Below are positions 16,960 through 25,679 of a stretch of 55,348 nucleotides of DNA, piece after piece; position 1 is the stretch's first letter; each line of letters starts with the position of its first letter. The translations under genes and the position numbers were made by a program. The notes under the pieces are model-generated. The model had not been told where the DNA came from and searched no databases. It saw only the letters and a list, made by a program, of their open reading frames with translations. Origin of the DNA: Flavobacterium humi (GTDB lineage Bacteria; Bacteroidota; Bacteroidia; Flavobacteriales; Flavobacteriaceae). The DNA is taken from NCBI RefSeq assembly GCF_004745595.1, contig NZ_SRLH01000001.1, forward strand, positions 622,695 through 678,042. Direction: 5' to 3'.

Positions 16960-18006
16960 ATGAAATACAACCTGCTTTCATATTTGCTTCTTGTGCTGGT
17001 TTTTACCGGCTGCAAAAACAATGAAGGCACGGTTAAGGACAATTACCTGGATTTTTCCAAAAGGGACGACCAGTTTACCGGCGGTATCAAAATGATTCCC
17101 ATAACGACGTCTGCCGGTAAATTCAAGGTCTGGACAAAAACGGTTGGCCAAAATCCTACCATAAAAGTATTGCTGTTGCATGGCGGGCCCGGACTGACCC
17201 ACGAGTTATACGAAAGCTTTGACGGCTATTTCCCCAACGAAAGCATCGAATACATTTATTACGACCAATTGGGGTCTTATTACAGCGACCAGCCAGACGA
17301 CAACCGTTTGTGGACTAATGAGCGTTTTGTGGAAGAAGTGGAACAGGTCCGAATCGCTTTAGGCCTGGACAATACCAATTTTTACTTAATGGGGCAATCC
17401 TGGGGCGGGATCCTTGCTATGGAATATGCCCTGAAATACCAAAAAAACCTCAAAGGCCTTATCATTTCCAATATGATGGCCAGCGCTTCAGACTATAACC
17501 AATATGCCGAAAATGTTTTAGGGCCCCAATTGCCGAAAACCGTTTACGACCAGATCAAGGCATTTGAAAAAAACAAAGACTACACCAATCCGAAATATAC
17601 CGAATTGCTGTTCAAGTACTACTACACCGAACATATCCTGAGAAAACCGCTTGAAGAATGGCCGGAATCCATCAACCGTTGCTTTAAGCACATCAATCCT
17701 AAAGTATATGTGTATATGCAGGGACCGAGCGAATTCGGGATTACCGGCGATGCAACGCTTAAGGATTGGAATGTCAAACCAAGATTGAAAACCATCTCGG
17801 TTCCCACCCTTACCATTGGTGCAAAATATGACACTATGGATCCCAGGCATATGGAATGGATTTCAAAAGAAGTCCAAAACGGGCGGTTCTTGTTCTGTCC
17901 TAACGGAAGCCATCTTTCCCAATACGATGACCAGAAAACGTATTTTTCCGGAGTAATCCGATTTTTAAAAGACGTTGACAGCGGCCGTTTCAAAAGAAAC
18001 AATTAA
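16960..18006 (+). CDS. Proline iminopeptidase-like lipoprotein hydrolase (S33 family)
   Basis: A 348-residue alpha/beta hydrolase exported as a lipoprotein (MKYNLLSYLLLVLVFTGCKN, Cys 18). The proline-iminopeptidase signature HGGPG is at about 74-78, the nucleophile elbow GQSWGG at about 145-150, the acid in KYDTMDP and the His in NGSHLSQYDD. It probably cleaves N-terminal Pro or other residues from short peptides in the periplasm. Substrate specificity is inferred from the family. It follows the acyl-CoA synthetase with a 2-bp gap. Confidence 0.83.
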   Translation: MKYNLLSYLLLVLVFTGCKNNEGTVKDNYLDFSKRDDQFTGGIKMIPITTSAGKFKVWTKTVGQNPTIKVLLLHGGPGLTHELYESFDGYFPNESIEYIYYDQLGSYYSDQPDDNRLWTNERFVEEVEQVRIALGLDNTNFYLMGQSWGGILAMEYALKYQKNLKGLIISNMMASASDYNQYAENVLGPQLPKTVYDQIKAFEKNKDYTNPKYTELLFKYYYTEHILRKPLEEWPESINRCFKHINPKVYVYMQGPSEFGITGDATLKDWNVKPRLKTISVPTLTIGAKYDTMDPRHMEWISKEVQNGRFLFCPNGSHLSQYDDQKTYFSGVIRFLKDVDSGRFKRNN

Positions 18007-18088
18007 ACCTCCTTTTGTTATATTAAACTCATATTTTTAACTTTTTTTTTATTAAATTCACAGCGCAAACCAATAAAACAAACGCAAA

Positions 18089-18472
18089 ATGAATTTAAAA
18101 AACTTTTTTATTGCAGGAATTGTAGGTGGTATTGTTGATTTCCTTTTAGGATGGATACTCTACGGCATGATCTTTACGGATATTTATCCGCAAAATGAGC
18201 ACACAAAACTCCATTTTATCTTTTTAGGATGCATGACTTTCGGTTTTTTCATTTCCTACCTATATATAAGGTGGGCCGGGATTACTACTCCGAAGATAGG
18301 ACTTGCGACCGGGCTTATCATAGGTTTTTTCAATAGCCTGGCCATGAACTTCTTTATGTATTCGAGCATGGAGTTTAATATGCAGAACATGCTTTCGGAT
18401 ATATTTGCTTCTATTATTATAGGAGGAGGTGTCGGCGGCGCTGTAGCATTTGTTAACGGAAAATTGAAATAA
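18089..18472 (+). CDS. Small four-helix membrane protein, unknown function
   Basis: A 127-residue hydrophobic protein with about four membrane spans (roughly 7-28, 42-62, 70-92 and 104-122) and Gly-rich helices (AGIVGGIVD, IIIGGGVGGAV). The shape resembles DUF1761-type small membrane proteins, but I do not recognise the family with confidence. It lies 82 bp after the S33 hydrolase and ends at an intrinsic terminator. Confidence 0.7.
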   Translation: MNLKNFFIAGIVGGIVDFLLGWILYGMIFTDIYPQNEHTKLHFIFLGCMTFGFFISYLYIRWAGITTPKIGLATGLIIGFFNSLAMNFFMYSSMEFNMQNMLSDIFASIIIGGGVGGAVAFVNGKLK

Positions 18473-18492
18473 TCCTTCTTATATCATAACCT

Positions 18493-18520
18493 AAACTCCT
18501 TATTTCTAAGGAGTTTTTTT
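18493..18520 (+). terminator. Intrinsic terminator closing the 15-18.5 kb transcript
   Basis: AAACTCCTTA, a TTTC loop, TAAGGAGTTT and a T run, 20 bp after the membrane-protein stop. It separates this transcript from the beta-oxidation operon. Confidence 0.85.
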
Positions 18521-18557
18521 ATTTATAACCAATTAATCAAAAAATAAATAAATTTAT

Positions 18558-18569
18558 TATGCATGCATA
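18558..18569. promoter_or_regulatory. Perfect 12-bp palindrome, candidate MarR operator
   Basis: TATGCATGCATA is identical on both strands. It lies 37 bp before the marR start and covers the place where the -33 element of the marR promoter should be, so a dimer bound there would block RNA polymerase. Palindromic operators overlapping the promoter are usual for autoregulated MarR proteins. Binding by this protein is inferred. Confidence 0.55.
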
Positions 18570-18581
18570 GTATATTTTTAT

Positions 18582-18589
18582 TATCTTTG
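18582..18589 (+). promoter_or_regulatory. -7 box of the fatty-acid oxidation operon
   Basis: TATCTTTG matches TAnnTTTG and lies 17 bp before the marR ATG. No TTTG is present at the -33 position, where the palindrome sits instead. Confidence 0.6.
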
Positions 18590-18606
18590 ATTTTCAAACT
18601 CAATCT

Positions 18607-19074
18607 ATGAAAGATAAAACAATAGATTATGTACTTAGGGCAACTTGGCAAGCTGTGTCAAGAATGTACAACGAAGAAGCCTCAAAATACGGTGCCACAA
18701 TGGCTACGGGTTTCGCTTTGCTTAGCATCGACAGGGAAAACGGAACACCTTCAACTGCCTTGGGGCCGCGGATGGGAATGGAAGCCACCAGCCTGACCAG
18801 AACGTTGAAGTCTATGGAAGAAAAAGGCCTCATATACCGTAAACCCAACCCCGACGATGGCCGTGGAGTGCTTATTTACCTAACTGATTTCGGTAAGGAA
18901 AAAAGAGAACTTTCCAAAAATACGGTTTTGAAATTCAACGAAACCGTAAAACAAAATGTTACTCCCGAAAAATTATTGCATTTTATGGAAGTGGCGGAAA
19001 TCATCAACGAATTAATTCAAGACAAAAACATATTCAACCAACCCGAAAAAATAGAAAATGAAAAGATCTATTAG
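18607..19074 (+). CDS. MarR-family transcriptional regulator of beta-oxidation
   Basis: A 155-residue winged-helix DNA-binding protein. The MarR core is visible as the recognition segment MEATSLTRTLKSMEEKGLI near 58-76, followed by the wing RKPNPDDGRGVLIYLTDFG. The C-terminal helix would form the dimer interface. It is the first gene of the operon and overlaps the next gene by 17 bp in another frame, which points to tight coupling with fatty-acid catabolism. It probably represses the operon and is released by acyl-CoA or fatty acids; this is inferred from context and from related regulators. Confidence 0.88.
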   Translation: MKDKTIDYVLRATWQAVSRMYNEEASKYGATMATGFALLSIDRENGTPSTALGPRMGMEATSLTRTLKSMEEKGLIYRKPNPDDGRGVLIYLTDFGKEKRELSKNTVLKFNETVKQNVTPEKLLHFMEVAEIINELIQDKNIFNQPEKIENEKIY

Positions 19075-21448
19075 AAAAGTTGCAGTCATCGGATCCGGAA
19101 TCATGGGTTCGGGGATTGCCTGTCATTTTGCCAATATTGGCGTAGAAGTCCTGCTCCTTGATATTGTTCCCCGTGAACTTACCGAAGCGGAATCTAAAAA
19201 AGGCCTGACTTTAGAAAGCAAAATCGTGCGTAACAGATTGGTTAACGACCACCTGGCAAATGCTTTAAAATCTAAGCCTTCCCCTATTTACGATGTGAAA
19301 TTCGCCCAACGCATCACAACAGGAAACACAACCGACGACCTGGCAAAAATCAAGGATGCAGACTGGATCATTGAAGTAGTGGTTGAACGATTGGATATCA
19401 AAAAATCTGTTTTTGAAGAAATTGAAAAATATAGAAAACCGGGCACATTAATTACCTCAAACACGTCCGGTATCCCAATTCATTTTATGAGCGAAGGACG
19501 AAGCGAAGATTTCCAGAAACATTTCTGCGGAACGCATTTCTTCAATCCGGCGCGTTACCTGAAACTTTTCGAAATCATCCCTGGGCCTCAAACGTCAACG
19601 GAAGTTTTGGATTTCCTAAATGAATATGGTGAAAAATTCTTAGGGAAAACTTCAGTCGTGGCCAAAGATACTCCGGCTTTTATCGGCAACAGGATCGGGA
19701 TCTTCGGGATCCAGAGTTTGTTCCACCTGGTAAAAGAAATGGGGCTTACTATCGAAGAAGTCGATAAGCTGACCGGTCCTGTTATCGGCCGACCAAAATC
19801 AGCAACTTTCAGGACTGTAGACGTTGTTGGTTTGGATACTTTGGTCCATGTTGCCAACGGAATTTACGAAAACTGTCCTAATGACGAGGCGCACGAACTG
19901 TTCAAATTACCGGATTTCATCACAAAAATGATGGAAAACAAATGGTTGGGAAGCAAAACCGGCCAAGGTTTCTATAAAAAAGTAGATAAAGACATCCTTT
20001 CGCTAGATTTGGATACTTTAGAATACAGGGCTGCCAAAAAAGCGTCCTTTGCCACTTTGGAATTGACAAAAACAATCGATAAACCTATTGACCGCTTCAA
20101 GGTATTGGTAAAAGGGAAAGACAAAGCCGGTGAATTTTACCGAAAAAGCTTCTCTTCCATGTTTGCCTATGTTTCAAACAGGGTTCCTGAAATTTCAGAT
20201 GATTTCTATAAGATCGATGATGCCATGAAAGCCGGTTTTGGTTGGGAAAATGGCCCGTTCGAAATCTGGGATGCCATCGGTGTGGAAAAAGGAATCGAAT
20301 TGATGAAAACCGAAGGCTATGCCCCGGCTGCCTGGGTTACAGACATGATTGCTTCGGGCAACACCTCATTCTACACTGTAAAAGAAGGGGCAACCCATTA
20401 CTATAACATCGCTTCAAAATCACAGTTGAAAGTTCCGGGACAAGATGCTTTTATCATCCTGAACAATATCCGCGAAAGCAAAAAAGTCTGGGGCAATGCC
20501 GATGCAACAATCCAGCATTTGGGAGACGGAATCCTAAACCTGGAATTCCATTCCAAAATGAATACTATTGGCGGCGGTGTCATCCAGGGCATCAATAAAG
20601 CCATTGATTTAGCTGAAAAAGAATATGCAGGATTGGTTATCGGAAACCAGGGAACCAATTTCTCTGTAGGTGCCAATATCGGTATGATTTTCATGATGGC
20701 TGTAGAACAGGAATATGACGAACTGAATATGGCCATCAAAATGTTCCAGGATACGATGATGCGCGCGCGCTACTCTTCTATCCCGGTAATTGCCGCACCT
20801 CACGGCATGACATTAGGAGGCGGTTGCGAATTATCCATGCATGCTGATAAAATAGTCGCTGCTGCGGAAACGTACATCGGATTGGTAGAATTTGGTGTAG
20901 GTGTAATTCCAGGCGGTGGCGGTTCAAAGGAAATGGCGGTGAGAGCATCGGATACTTTCCGTAAAAACGACGTAGAACTGAACGTACTTCAGGAATATTT
21001 CCTAACCGTAGGTATGGCCAAAGTGGCTACTTCTGCTTACGAGGCTTTCGACCTGGGCATTTTACAAAAAGGGAAAGATGTCGTAGTTGTCAATAAAGAC
21101 CGCCAGATTGCCGAAGCTAAAAAACATGCCTTGTTAATGGCCGAAGCCGGTTACACGCAACCTGTTAAACGTAAAGACATTAAAGTTTTAGGAAAACAGG
21201 CGTTGGGAATGTTTTTGGTAGGAACAGATCAAATGAAAGCTGGTCAGTATATTTCGGAACACGACAGGAAAATCGCAAACAAATTAGCCTATGTAATGGC
21301 TGGAGGCGATTTGTCCGAACCGACATTAGTAACGGAACAATATTTACTGGACCTAGAAAGAGAGGCTTTCCTTTCTCTTTGTACCGAAAGAAAAACATTG
21401 GAAAGAATCCAGTTTATGTTAACTAAAGGGAAACCATTACGTAATTAG
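19058..21448 (+). CDS. 3-hydroxyacyl-CoA dehydrogenase/enoyl-CoA hydratase, FadN type
   Basis: A 796-residue bifunctional beta-oxidation enzyme. The N-terminal Rossmann fold has VAVIGSGIMGSGIACHF at about 8-24, followed by the dehydrogenase domains with the HFFNPARYLKLFEIIPG motif (about 159-175). The C-terminal third is a crotonase-fold hydratase (NFSVGANIGM, then GMTLGGGCELSMHADKIV with the oxyanion glycines). The order dehydrogenase then hydratase matches Bacillus FadN, not the hydratase-first FadB/FadJ order. It acts with the thiolase and acyl-CoA dehydrogenase that follow. The start overlaps the end of marR. Confidence 0.94.
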   Translation: MKRSIRKVAVIGSGIMGSGIACHFANIGVEVLLLDIVPRELTEAESKKGLTLESKIVRNRLVNDHLANALKSKPSPIYDVKFAQRITTGNTTDDLAKIKDADWIIEVVVERLDIKKSVFEEIEKYRKPGTLITSNTSGIPIHFMSEGRSEDFQKHFCGTHFFNPARYLKLFEIIPGPQTSTEVLDFLNEYGEKFLGKTSVVAKDTPAFIGNRIGIFGIQSLFHLVKEMGLTIEEVDKLTGPVIGRPKSATFRTVDVVGLDTLVHVANGIYENCPNDEAHELFKLPDFITKMMENKWLGSKTGQGFYKKVDKDILSLDLDTLEYRAAKKASFATLELTKTIDKPIDRFKVLVKGKDKAGEFYRKSFSSMFAYVSNRVPEISDDFYKIDDAMKAGFGWENGPFEIWDAIGVEKGIELMKTEGYAPAAWVTDMIASGNTSFYTVKEGATHYYNIASKSQLKVPGQDAFIILNNIRESKKVWGNADATIQHLGDGILNLEFHSKMNTIGGGVIQGINKAIDLAEKEYAGLVIGNQGTNFSVGANIGMIFMMAVEQEYDELNMAIKMFQDTMMRARYSSIPVIAAPHGMTLGGGCELSMHADKIVAAAETYIGLVEFGVGVIPGGGGSKEMAVRASDTFRKNDVELNVLQEYFLTVGMAKVATSAYEAFDLGILQKGKDVVVVNKDRQIAEAKKHALLMAEAGYTQPVKRKDIKVLGKQALGMFLVGTDQMKAGQYISEHDRKIANKLAYVMAGGDLSEPTLVTEQYLLDLEREAFLSLCTERKTLERIQFMLTKGKPLRN

Positions 21449-21531
21449 AAAAAAGAATATAGAGAATAGAGCAAAGACAAAAAATCTATTTTCCATTCTC
21501 TATTTTCCATTCTCTTAAAAAAGAAAAAAAT

Positions 21532-22713
21532 ATGAAAACAGCATATATAGTAAAAGCATACAGGACAGCCGTTGGCAAAGCACCTAAAGGTTTGTTCCGA
21601 TTCAAAAGGCCAGACGAACTAGCAGCCGAAACCATCGAGTATATGATGAACGAACTTCCTGGTTTTGATAAAACGCGCATTGACGATGTCATGGTCGGGA
21701 ATGCTATGCCGGAAGCCGAACAAGGACTTAATGTAGGCCGTCTGATCTCATTGATGGGATTAAAGATCGAAGATGTTCCGGGCGTAACCGTGAACCGGTA
21801 TTGTGCTTCCGGATTGGAAACCATCGGGATGGCTACAGCCAAAATCCAGTCAGGAATGGCAGATTGCATCATTGCCGGCGGTGCCGAAAGCATGAGTTTT
21901 ATCCCTATGGGAGGTTACAAACCAACCCCGGATTACAAAGCTGCTGCTGCCGGACACGAAGATTACTACTGGGGAATGGGCCTAACGGCTGAAGCAGTAG
22001 CCAAACAATTTAATATTTCCCGTGCCGACCAAGATGAATTTGCTTTCCATTCGCACCAAAAAGCTTTAAAAGCACAAGCCGAAGGGAAATTTGACAAACA
22101 AATCGTCCCGATTACCGTGGAGCAGACTTTTATCAATGAAAATGGTAAAAAAGAAACCAAATCATACGTTGTTACCAAAGATGAAGGCCCAAGAGCCGAT
22201 ACCAATGTAGCTGCATTAGGCAATTTAAAGCCTGTTTTCGCCGCTGACGGAAGCGTAACAGCCGGAAATTCATCTCAAATGAGTGACGGTGCTGCTTTTG
22301 TTTTGATTATGAGCGAAGAAATGGTCAAAGAATTGAACCTCGAACCTATTGCACGTTTGGTCAATTTTGCTTCTGCCGGAGTAGAACCGAGAATCATGGG
22401 GATCGGTCCTGTAAAAGCCATTCCGAAAGCCATCAAGCAAGCAGGTTTACAACTGAAGGACATCGAACTTTTCGAATTGAATGAGGCATTTGCATCCCAA
22501 TCATTGGCTGTAATCCGCGAACTGGGCCTAAACCCCGATATCGTAAACGTAAACGGAGGAGCTATTGCTTTAGGGCATCCGCTGGGCTGCACAGGAGCAA
22601 AACTATCTGTCCAGTTATTCGACGAAATGAAACGCCGCGGCAACAAATACGGAATGGTCACTATGTGTGTCGGTACCGGGCAGGGAACTGCGGGGATTTA
22701 CGAGCTTTTGTAA
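21532..22713 (+). CDS. fadA: Acetyl-CoA C-acyltransferase (3-ketoacyl-CoA thiolase)
   Basis: A 393-residue thiolase that cleaves 3-ketoacyl-CoA with CoA to give acetyl-CoA and a shortened acyl-CoA. The nucleophilic Cys lies in VNRYCASGLETI near residue 90, the catalytic His in GGAIALGHPLGCTGAK near 350, and the second Cys in TMCVGTGQGTAGIYE near 382. The length matches FadA-type enzymes. It is 83 bp after the FadN-type gene, in the same operon. Confidence 0.94.
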   Translation: MKTAYIVKAYRTAVGKAPKGLFRFKRPDELAAETIEYMMNELPGFDKTRIDDVMVGNAMPEAEQGLNVGRLISLMGLKIEDVPGVTVNRYCASGLETIGMATAKIQSGMADCIIAGGAESMSFIPMGGYKPTPDYKAAAAGHEDYYWGMGLTAEAVAKQFNISRADQDEFAFHSHQKALKAQAEGKFDKQIVPITVEQTFINENGKKETKSYVVTKDEGPRADTNVAALGNLKPVFAADGSVTAGNSSQMSDGAAFVLIMSEEMVKELNLEPIARLVNFASAGVEPRIMGIGPVKAIPKAIKQAGLQLKDIELFELNEAFASQSLAVIRELGLNPDIVNVNGGAIALGHPLGCTGAKLSVQLFDEMKRRGNKYGMVTMCVGTGQGTAGIYELL

Positions 22714-22730
22714 AAAACATTTTTCCGATT

Positions 22731-22804
22731 TTGTCATTCCGACGAAGGAGGAATCTTATATCGTTAAAAAAATTATAGGGATTCCTCCTTCGTCGGAATG
22801 ACAA
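22731..22804. repeat. Long perfect inverted repeat (REP/MITE-like) inside the beta-oxidation operon
   Basis: Two 25-bp arms, 22731-22755 and 22780-22804, are perfect reverse complements and flank a 24-nt A/T-rich loop. Each arm contains CATTCCGACGAAGGAGGAAT, an intergenic repeat I recall as frequent in Bacteroidetes genomes. No U tract follows, so it is not a normal terminator. In the mRNA it would form a very stable hairpin between thiolase and acyl-CoA dehydrogenase and could protect or set 3' ends. Confidence 0.85.
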
Positions 22805-22847
22805 GATTGAGGAGTTCGATTGTTAAAAAATAAAAAATTAAGAAATA

Positions 22848-24638
22848 ATGGGAGACATAACAAGAGGAGGTCAATTCCTTGTAAAAGAAACAAAATGTGA
22901 AGATGTTTTCACACCTGAAGATTTTTCAGAAGAGCAAATTATGATGCGTGACTCTGTAAAGGAGTTTGTAGATAAAGAAATTTGGCCAAATAAAGATCGT
23001 TTTGAGAAGAAGGATTACAAATTCACTGAGGAGTGCATGCGCAAAACCGGTGAATTGGGCCTTCTTGGCGTAGCCGTTCCTGAAGCTTACGGCGGATTGG
23101 GCATGGGATTTGTTTCCACAATGCTGGTTTGCGATTACATTTCGGGTGCTACCGGATCTTTTTCCACAGCTTTCGGAGCCCACACAGGAATCGGGACTAT
23201 GCCAATCACTTTATACGGAACAGAAGAACAAAAGAAAAAATATGTACCGAAATTAGCTTCAGGCGAATGGTTCGGGGCTTACTGCTTAACAGAACCGGGC
23301 GCAGGATCTGATGCCAATTCAGGGAAAACCAAAGCCGTCCTTTCAGAAGACGGAACTCATTACAAGATCACAGGCCAGAAAATGTGGATTTCGAACGCAG
23401 GATTCTGCTCGTTGTTTATCGTTTTTGCGAGGATTGGCGATGACAAGAACATTACCGGTTTCATTGTAGAGAACGATCCTAACAACGGAATTACAATGAA
23501 TGAAGAAGAGCATAAATTAGGGATCAGGGCTTCCTCTACCCGTCAGGTTTTCTTTGCCGATACGAAAGTCCCGGTTGAAAACATGCTTTCTGAAAGAGGA
23601 AATGGTTTCAAAATCGCCATGAATGCCTTAAATGTAGGCCGTATCAAATTAGCCGCTGCTTGTTTGGATGCACAGCGCAGGGTAACTTCCGGTGCCGTAA
23701 AATATGCTAACGAAAGAATCCAATTCAATACTTCCATCTCTAATTTTGGTGCCATCCGTTCCAAATTAGCGGAAATGGCAACTTCCTGCTACGCCGGTGA
23801 AAGTGCTTCATACCGTGCTGCAAAAGGGATTGAGGACAGGATTATCGCCCGTGAGGCAGAAGGTGCTTCGCATCAGGAAGCCGAATTAAAAGGAGTTGAG
23901 GAATTTGCCATTGAATGTTCTATCCTTAAAGTGGCCGTTTCTGAAGATGTCCAAAACTGTGCCGATGAAGGTATCCAGATTTTTGGAGGTATGGGATTCT
24001 CTGAAGACACTCCAATGGAAAGCGCCTGGCGTGATGCCCGTATTGCCCGTATTTACGAAGGTACAAATGAAATCAACCGTATGCTTTCGGTAGGAATGTT
24101 AATCAAAAAAGCCATGAAAGGCCATGTGGATCTATTAGGGCCTGCTATGAAAGTGGCAGAAGAATTAATGGGAATCCCTGATTTTGAAATTCCTGATTAT
24201 TCTGAATTATTCGCAGAAGAAAAAGAACTGATCGGCAAATTGAAAAAATCATTCCTAATGGTTTCGGGAGCGGCAGTTCAAAAATTCGGACCGGACCTGG
24301 ATGCACACCAGCAATTGCTAATGGCTGCTTCTGATATGCTTATCGAGATTTATATGGCGGAAAGTACCATTTTACGTACCGAAAAACTAGCCAAATCCAA
24401 AGGAGCCGAAAATGTGAAAGAACAAATTGCAATGGCGCAATTGTACCTGTACAATGCTGTTGACATCATCACCAAAAAAGGAAAAGAAGGTATCGTTTCT
24501 TTTGCTGAAGGCGATGAACAGCGTATGATGCTAATGGGATTACGCCGTTTTACAAAATACACCAACATGCCTAATGTGGTAGCACTGCGCGAAACGATTA
24601 CTTCCAAATTGGTCGAAGAAAACGCGTACTGCTTCTAA
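22848..24638 (+). CDS. Acyl-CoA dehydrogenase
   Basis: A 596-residue flavoprotein that introduces the trans-2 double bond into acyl-CoA, the first oxidation of beta-oxidation. Motifs include YCLTEPGAGSDANSGKT near 145-161, KMWISNAG near 177, and ARIYEGTNEINRMLSVGML near 401-419, where the Glu of YEGTNEI is the catalytic base typical of VLCAD-like enzymes. About 175 residues follow the core, a helical C-terminal extension of the long subgroup. It is the last gene of the operon and ends before a bidirectional terminator. Confidence 0.93.
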   Translation: MGDITRGGQFLVKETKCEDVFTPEDFSEEQIMMRDSVKEFVDKEIWPNKDRFEKKDYKFTEECMRKTGELGLLGVAVPEAYGGLGMGFVSTMLVCDYISGATGSFSTAFGAHTGIGTMPITLYGTEEQKKKYVPKLASGEWFGAYCLTEPGAGSDANSGKTKAVLSEDGTHYKITGQKMWISNAGFCSLFIVFARIGDDKNITGFIVENDPNNGITMNEEEHKLGIRASSTRQVFFADTKVPVENMLSERGNGFKIAMNALNVGRIKLAAACLDAQRRVTSGAVKYANERIQFNTSISNFGAIRSKLAEMATSCYAGESASYRAAKGIEDRIIAREAEGASHQEAELKGVEEFAIECSILKVAVSEDVQNCADEGIQIFGGMGFSEDTPMESAWRDARIARIYEGTNEINRMLSVGMLIKKAMKGHVDLLGPAMKVAEELMGIPDFEIPDYSELFAEEKELIGKLKKSFLMVSGAAVQKFGPDLDAHQQLLMAASDMLIEIYMAESTILRTEKLAKSKGAENVKEQIAMAQLYLYNAVDIITKKGKEGIVSFAEGDEQRMMLMGLRRFTKYTNMPNVVALRETITSKLVEENAYCF

Positions 24639-24670
24639 AAAACTAAAAAGATTAGTTAAGTTAATTGTTG

Positions 24671-24708
24671 AAAAAGCCGTCTCGTTAGAAATAACAAGAC
24701 GGTTTTTT
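24671..24708. terminator. Bidirectional terminator between the fad operon and the yihY-like gene
   Basis: Stem CCGTCTCGTTA / TAACAAGACGG (one mismatch) with a GAAA loop, flanked by A's on the left and T's on the right, so it can act in both directions. It overlaps the end of the minus-strand gene by 2 bp. Confidence 0.8.
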
Positions 24709-25624
24709 ATTTTTTCTTTACTTCAAAAATCTCTTTCTTGATTTCTACGGTATAATCGTTCGGGATTATTTTCCGGCCGTATAATCGTGCATACACTTTG
24801 GTGAACTCGGCACCGAAATACAAAATAATGGCCGAATAATATACCCAGATCAGTATGATAATCACCGAACCGGCCGCGCCATAAACGGTTGCAATGGTAG
24901 AATTCCCCAAATAAAACCCGATAGCAAATTTACCGATCATAAAAAGGACAGATGTAAAGCCGGAACCGACCAAAGCATCTTTCCAGGCGATTTTCCCGTC
25001 GGGAAGGGTTTTGAAAATAATGGAAAACAAGATGGTCGTCGTCACAAACAACAATACTAAATTCAATATGTAAATCAAATACACCGTGACGTCCGGGAAA
25101 TAAATAACCAGGCGGGCGTTGAGTACGTCCATTACAGTATTGACCATAAGGCTGACCATCAGCAAAAAGCCGGCTACCGCAATCATTGAGAAGGAAAGCA
25201 GCCTGTTTTTGATGAATTTCATAATGCCGTTGCTCGGTTTGGCGTTCAGTCCCCAAATAAAATTGATGGAACTCTGGATTTCGGCAAAAACCCCGGAAGC
25301 CCCTATCAATAACATAATCCCTCCAAAAATAGCAGCAAATACATTACTGTTTGACAATTCTATGTTTTTAATGGTTTCCTGGATTTGGAGTGCGGCTTCA
25401 TTCCCTACCATTTGGTTGATCTGGACGAAAAACCTTCCGGCAACCGCTTCTTTTCCAAAGAAAAAACTGCTGATATACATGATGATAATCAAGAGCGGCG
25501 GCAATGAAAAAATAGTATAATAAGAAAGCGATGCGCTTAATTTAATCGCATTGTCCTTGTCAAATTCGGTATATGTGGTTTTCACAAAATCCCAACTTGT
25601 TTTGATGAGTCCTTCCTTTTTCAT
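24707..25624 (-). CDS. YihY/BrkB family inner-membrane protein
   Basis: A 305-residue protein with about six membrane spans and the family features: SASLSYYTIFSLPPLLIII near 29-47, NFIWGLNAKP near 121, and KDALVGSGFTSVLFMIGKF near 208. YihY/BrkB (UPF0761) proteins are probably transporters or envelope proteins of unknown substrate. The gene opens the group of stress-themed accessory genes; the next minus-strand gene lies 55 bp upstream. Confidence 0.9.
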   Translation of the reverse strand: MKKEGLIKTSWDFVKTTYTEFDKDNAIKLSASLSYYTIFSLPPLLIIIMYISSFFFGKEAVAGRFFVQINQMVGNEAALQIQETIKNIELSNSNVFAAIFGGIMLLIGASGVFAEIQSSINFIWGLNAKPSNGIMKFIKNRLLSFSMIAVAGFLLMVSLMVNTVMDVLNARLVIYFPDVTVYLIYILNLVLLFVTTTILFSIIFKTLPDGKIAWKDALVGSGFTSVLFMIGKFAIGFYLGNSTIATVYGAAGSVIIILIWVYYSAIILYFGAEFTKVYARLYGRKIIPNDYTVEIKKEIFEVKKK

Positions 25625-25679
25625 TTTTGCTCAATTTTAATCGAATACTTTGTGTTTTGTAAAACGAAAGCCAGAAAAT

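Noticed and set aside
22731..22804. Inverted repeat considered as an intrinsic terminator after the thiolase
   Set aside because: No T run follows either arm, the loop is long, and an operon gene follows; it matches a REP-like repeat better.
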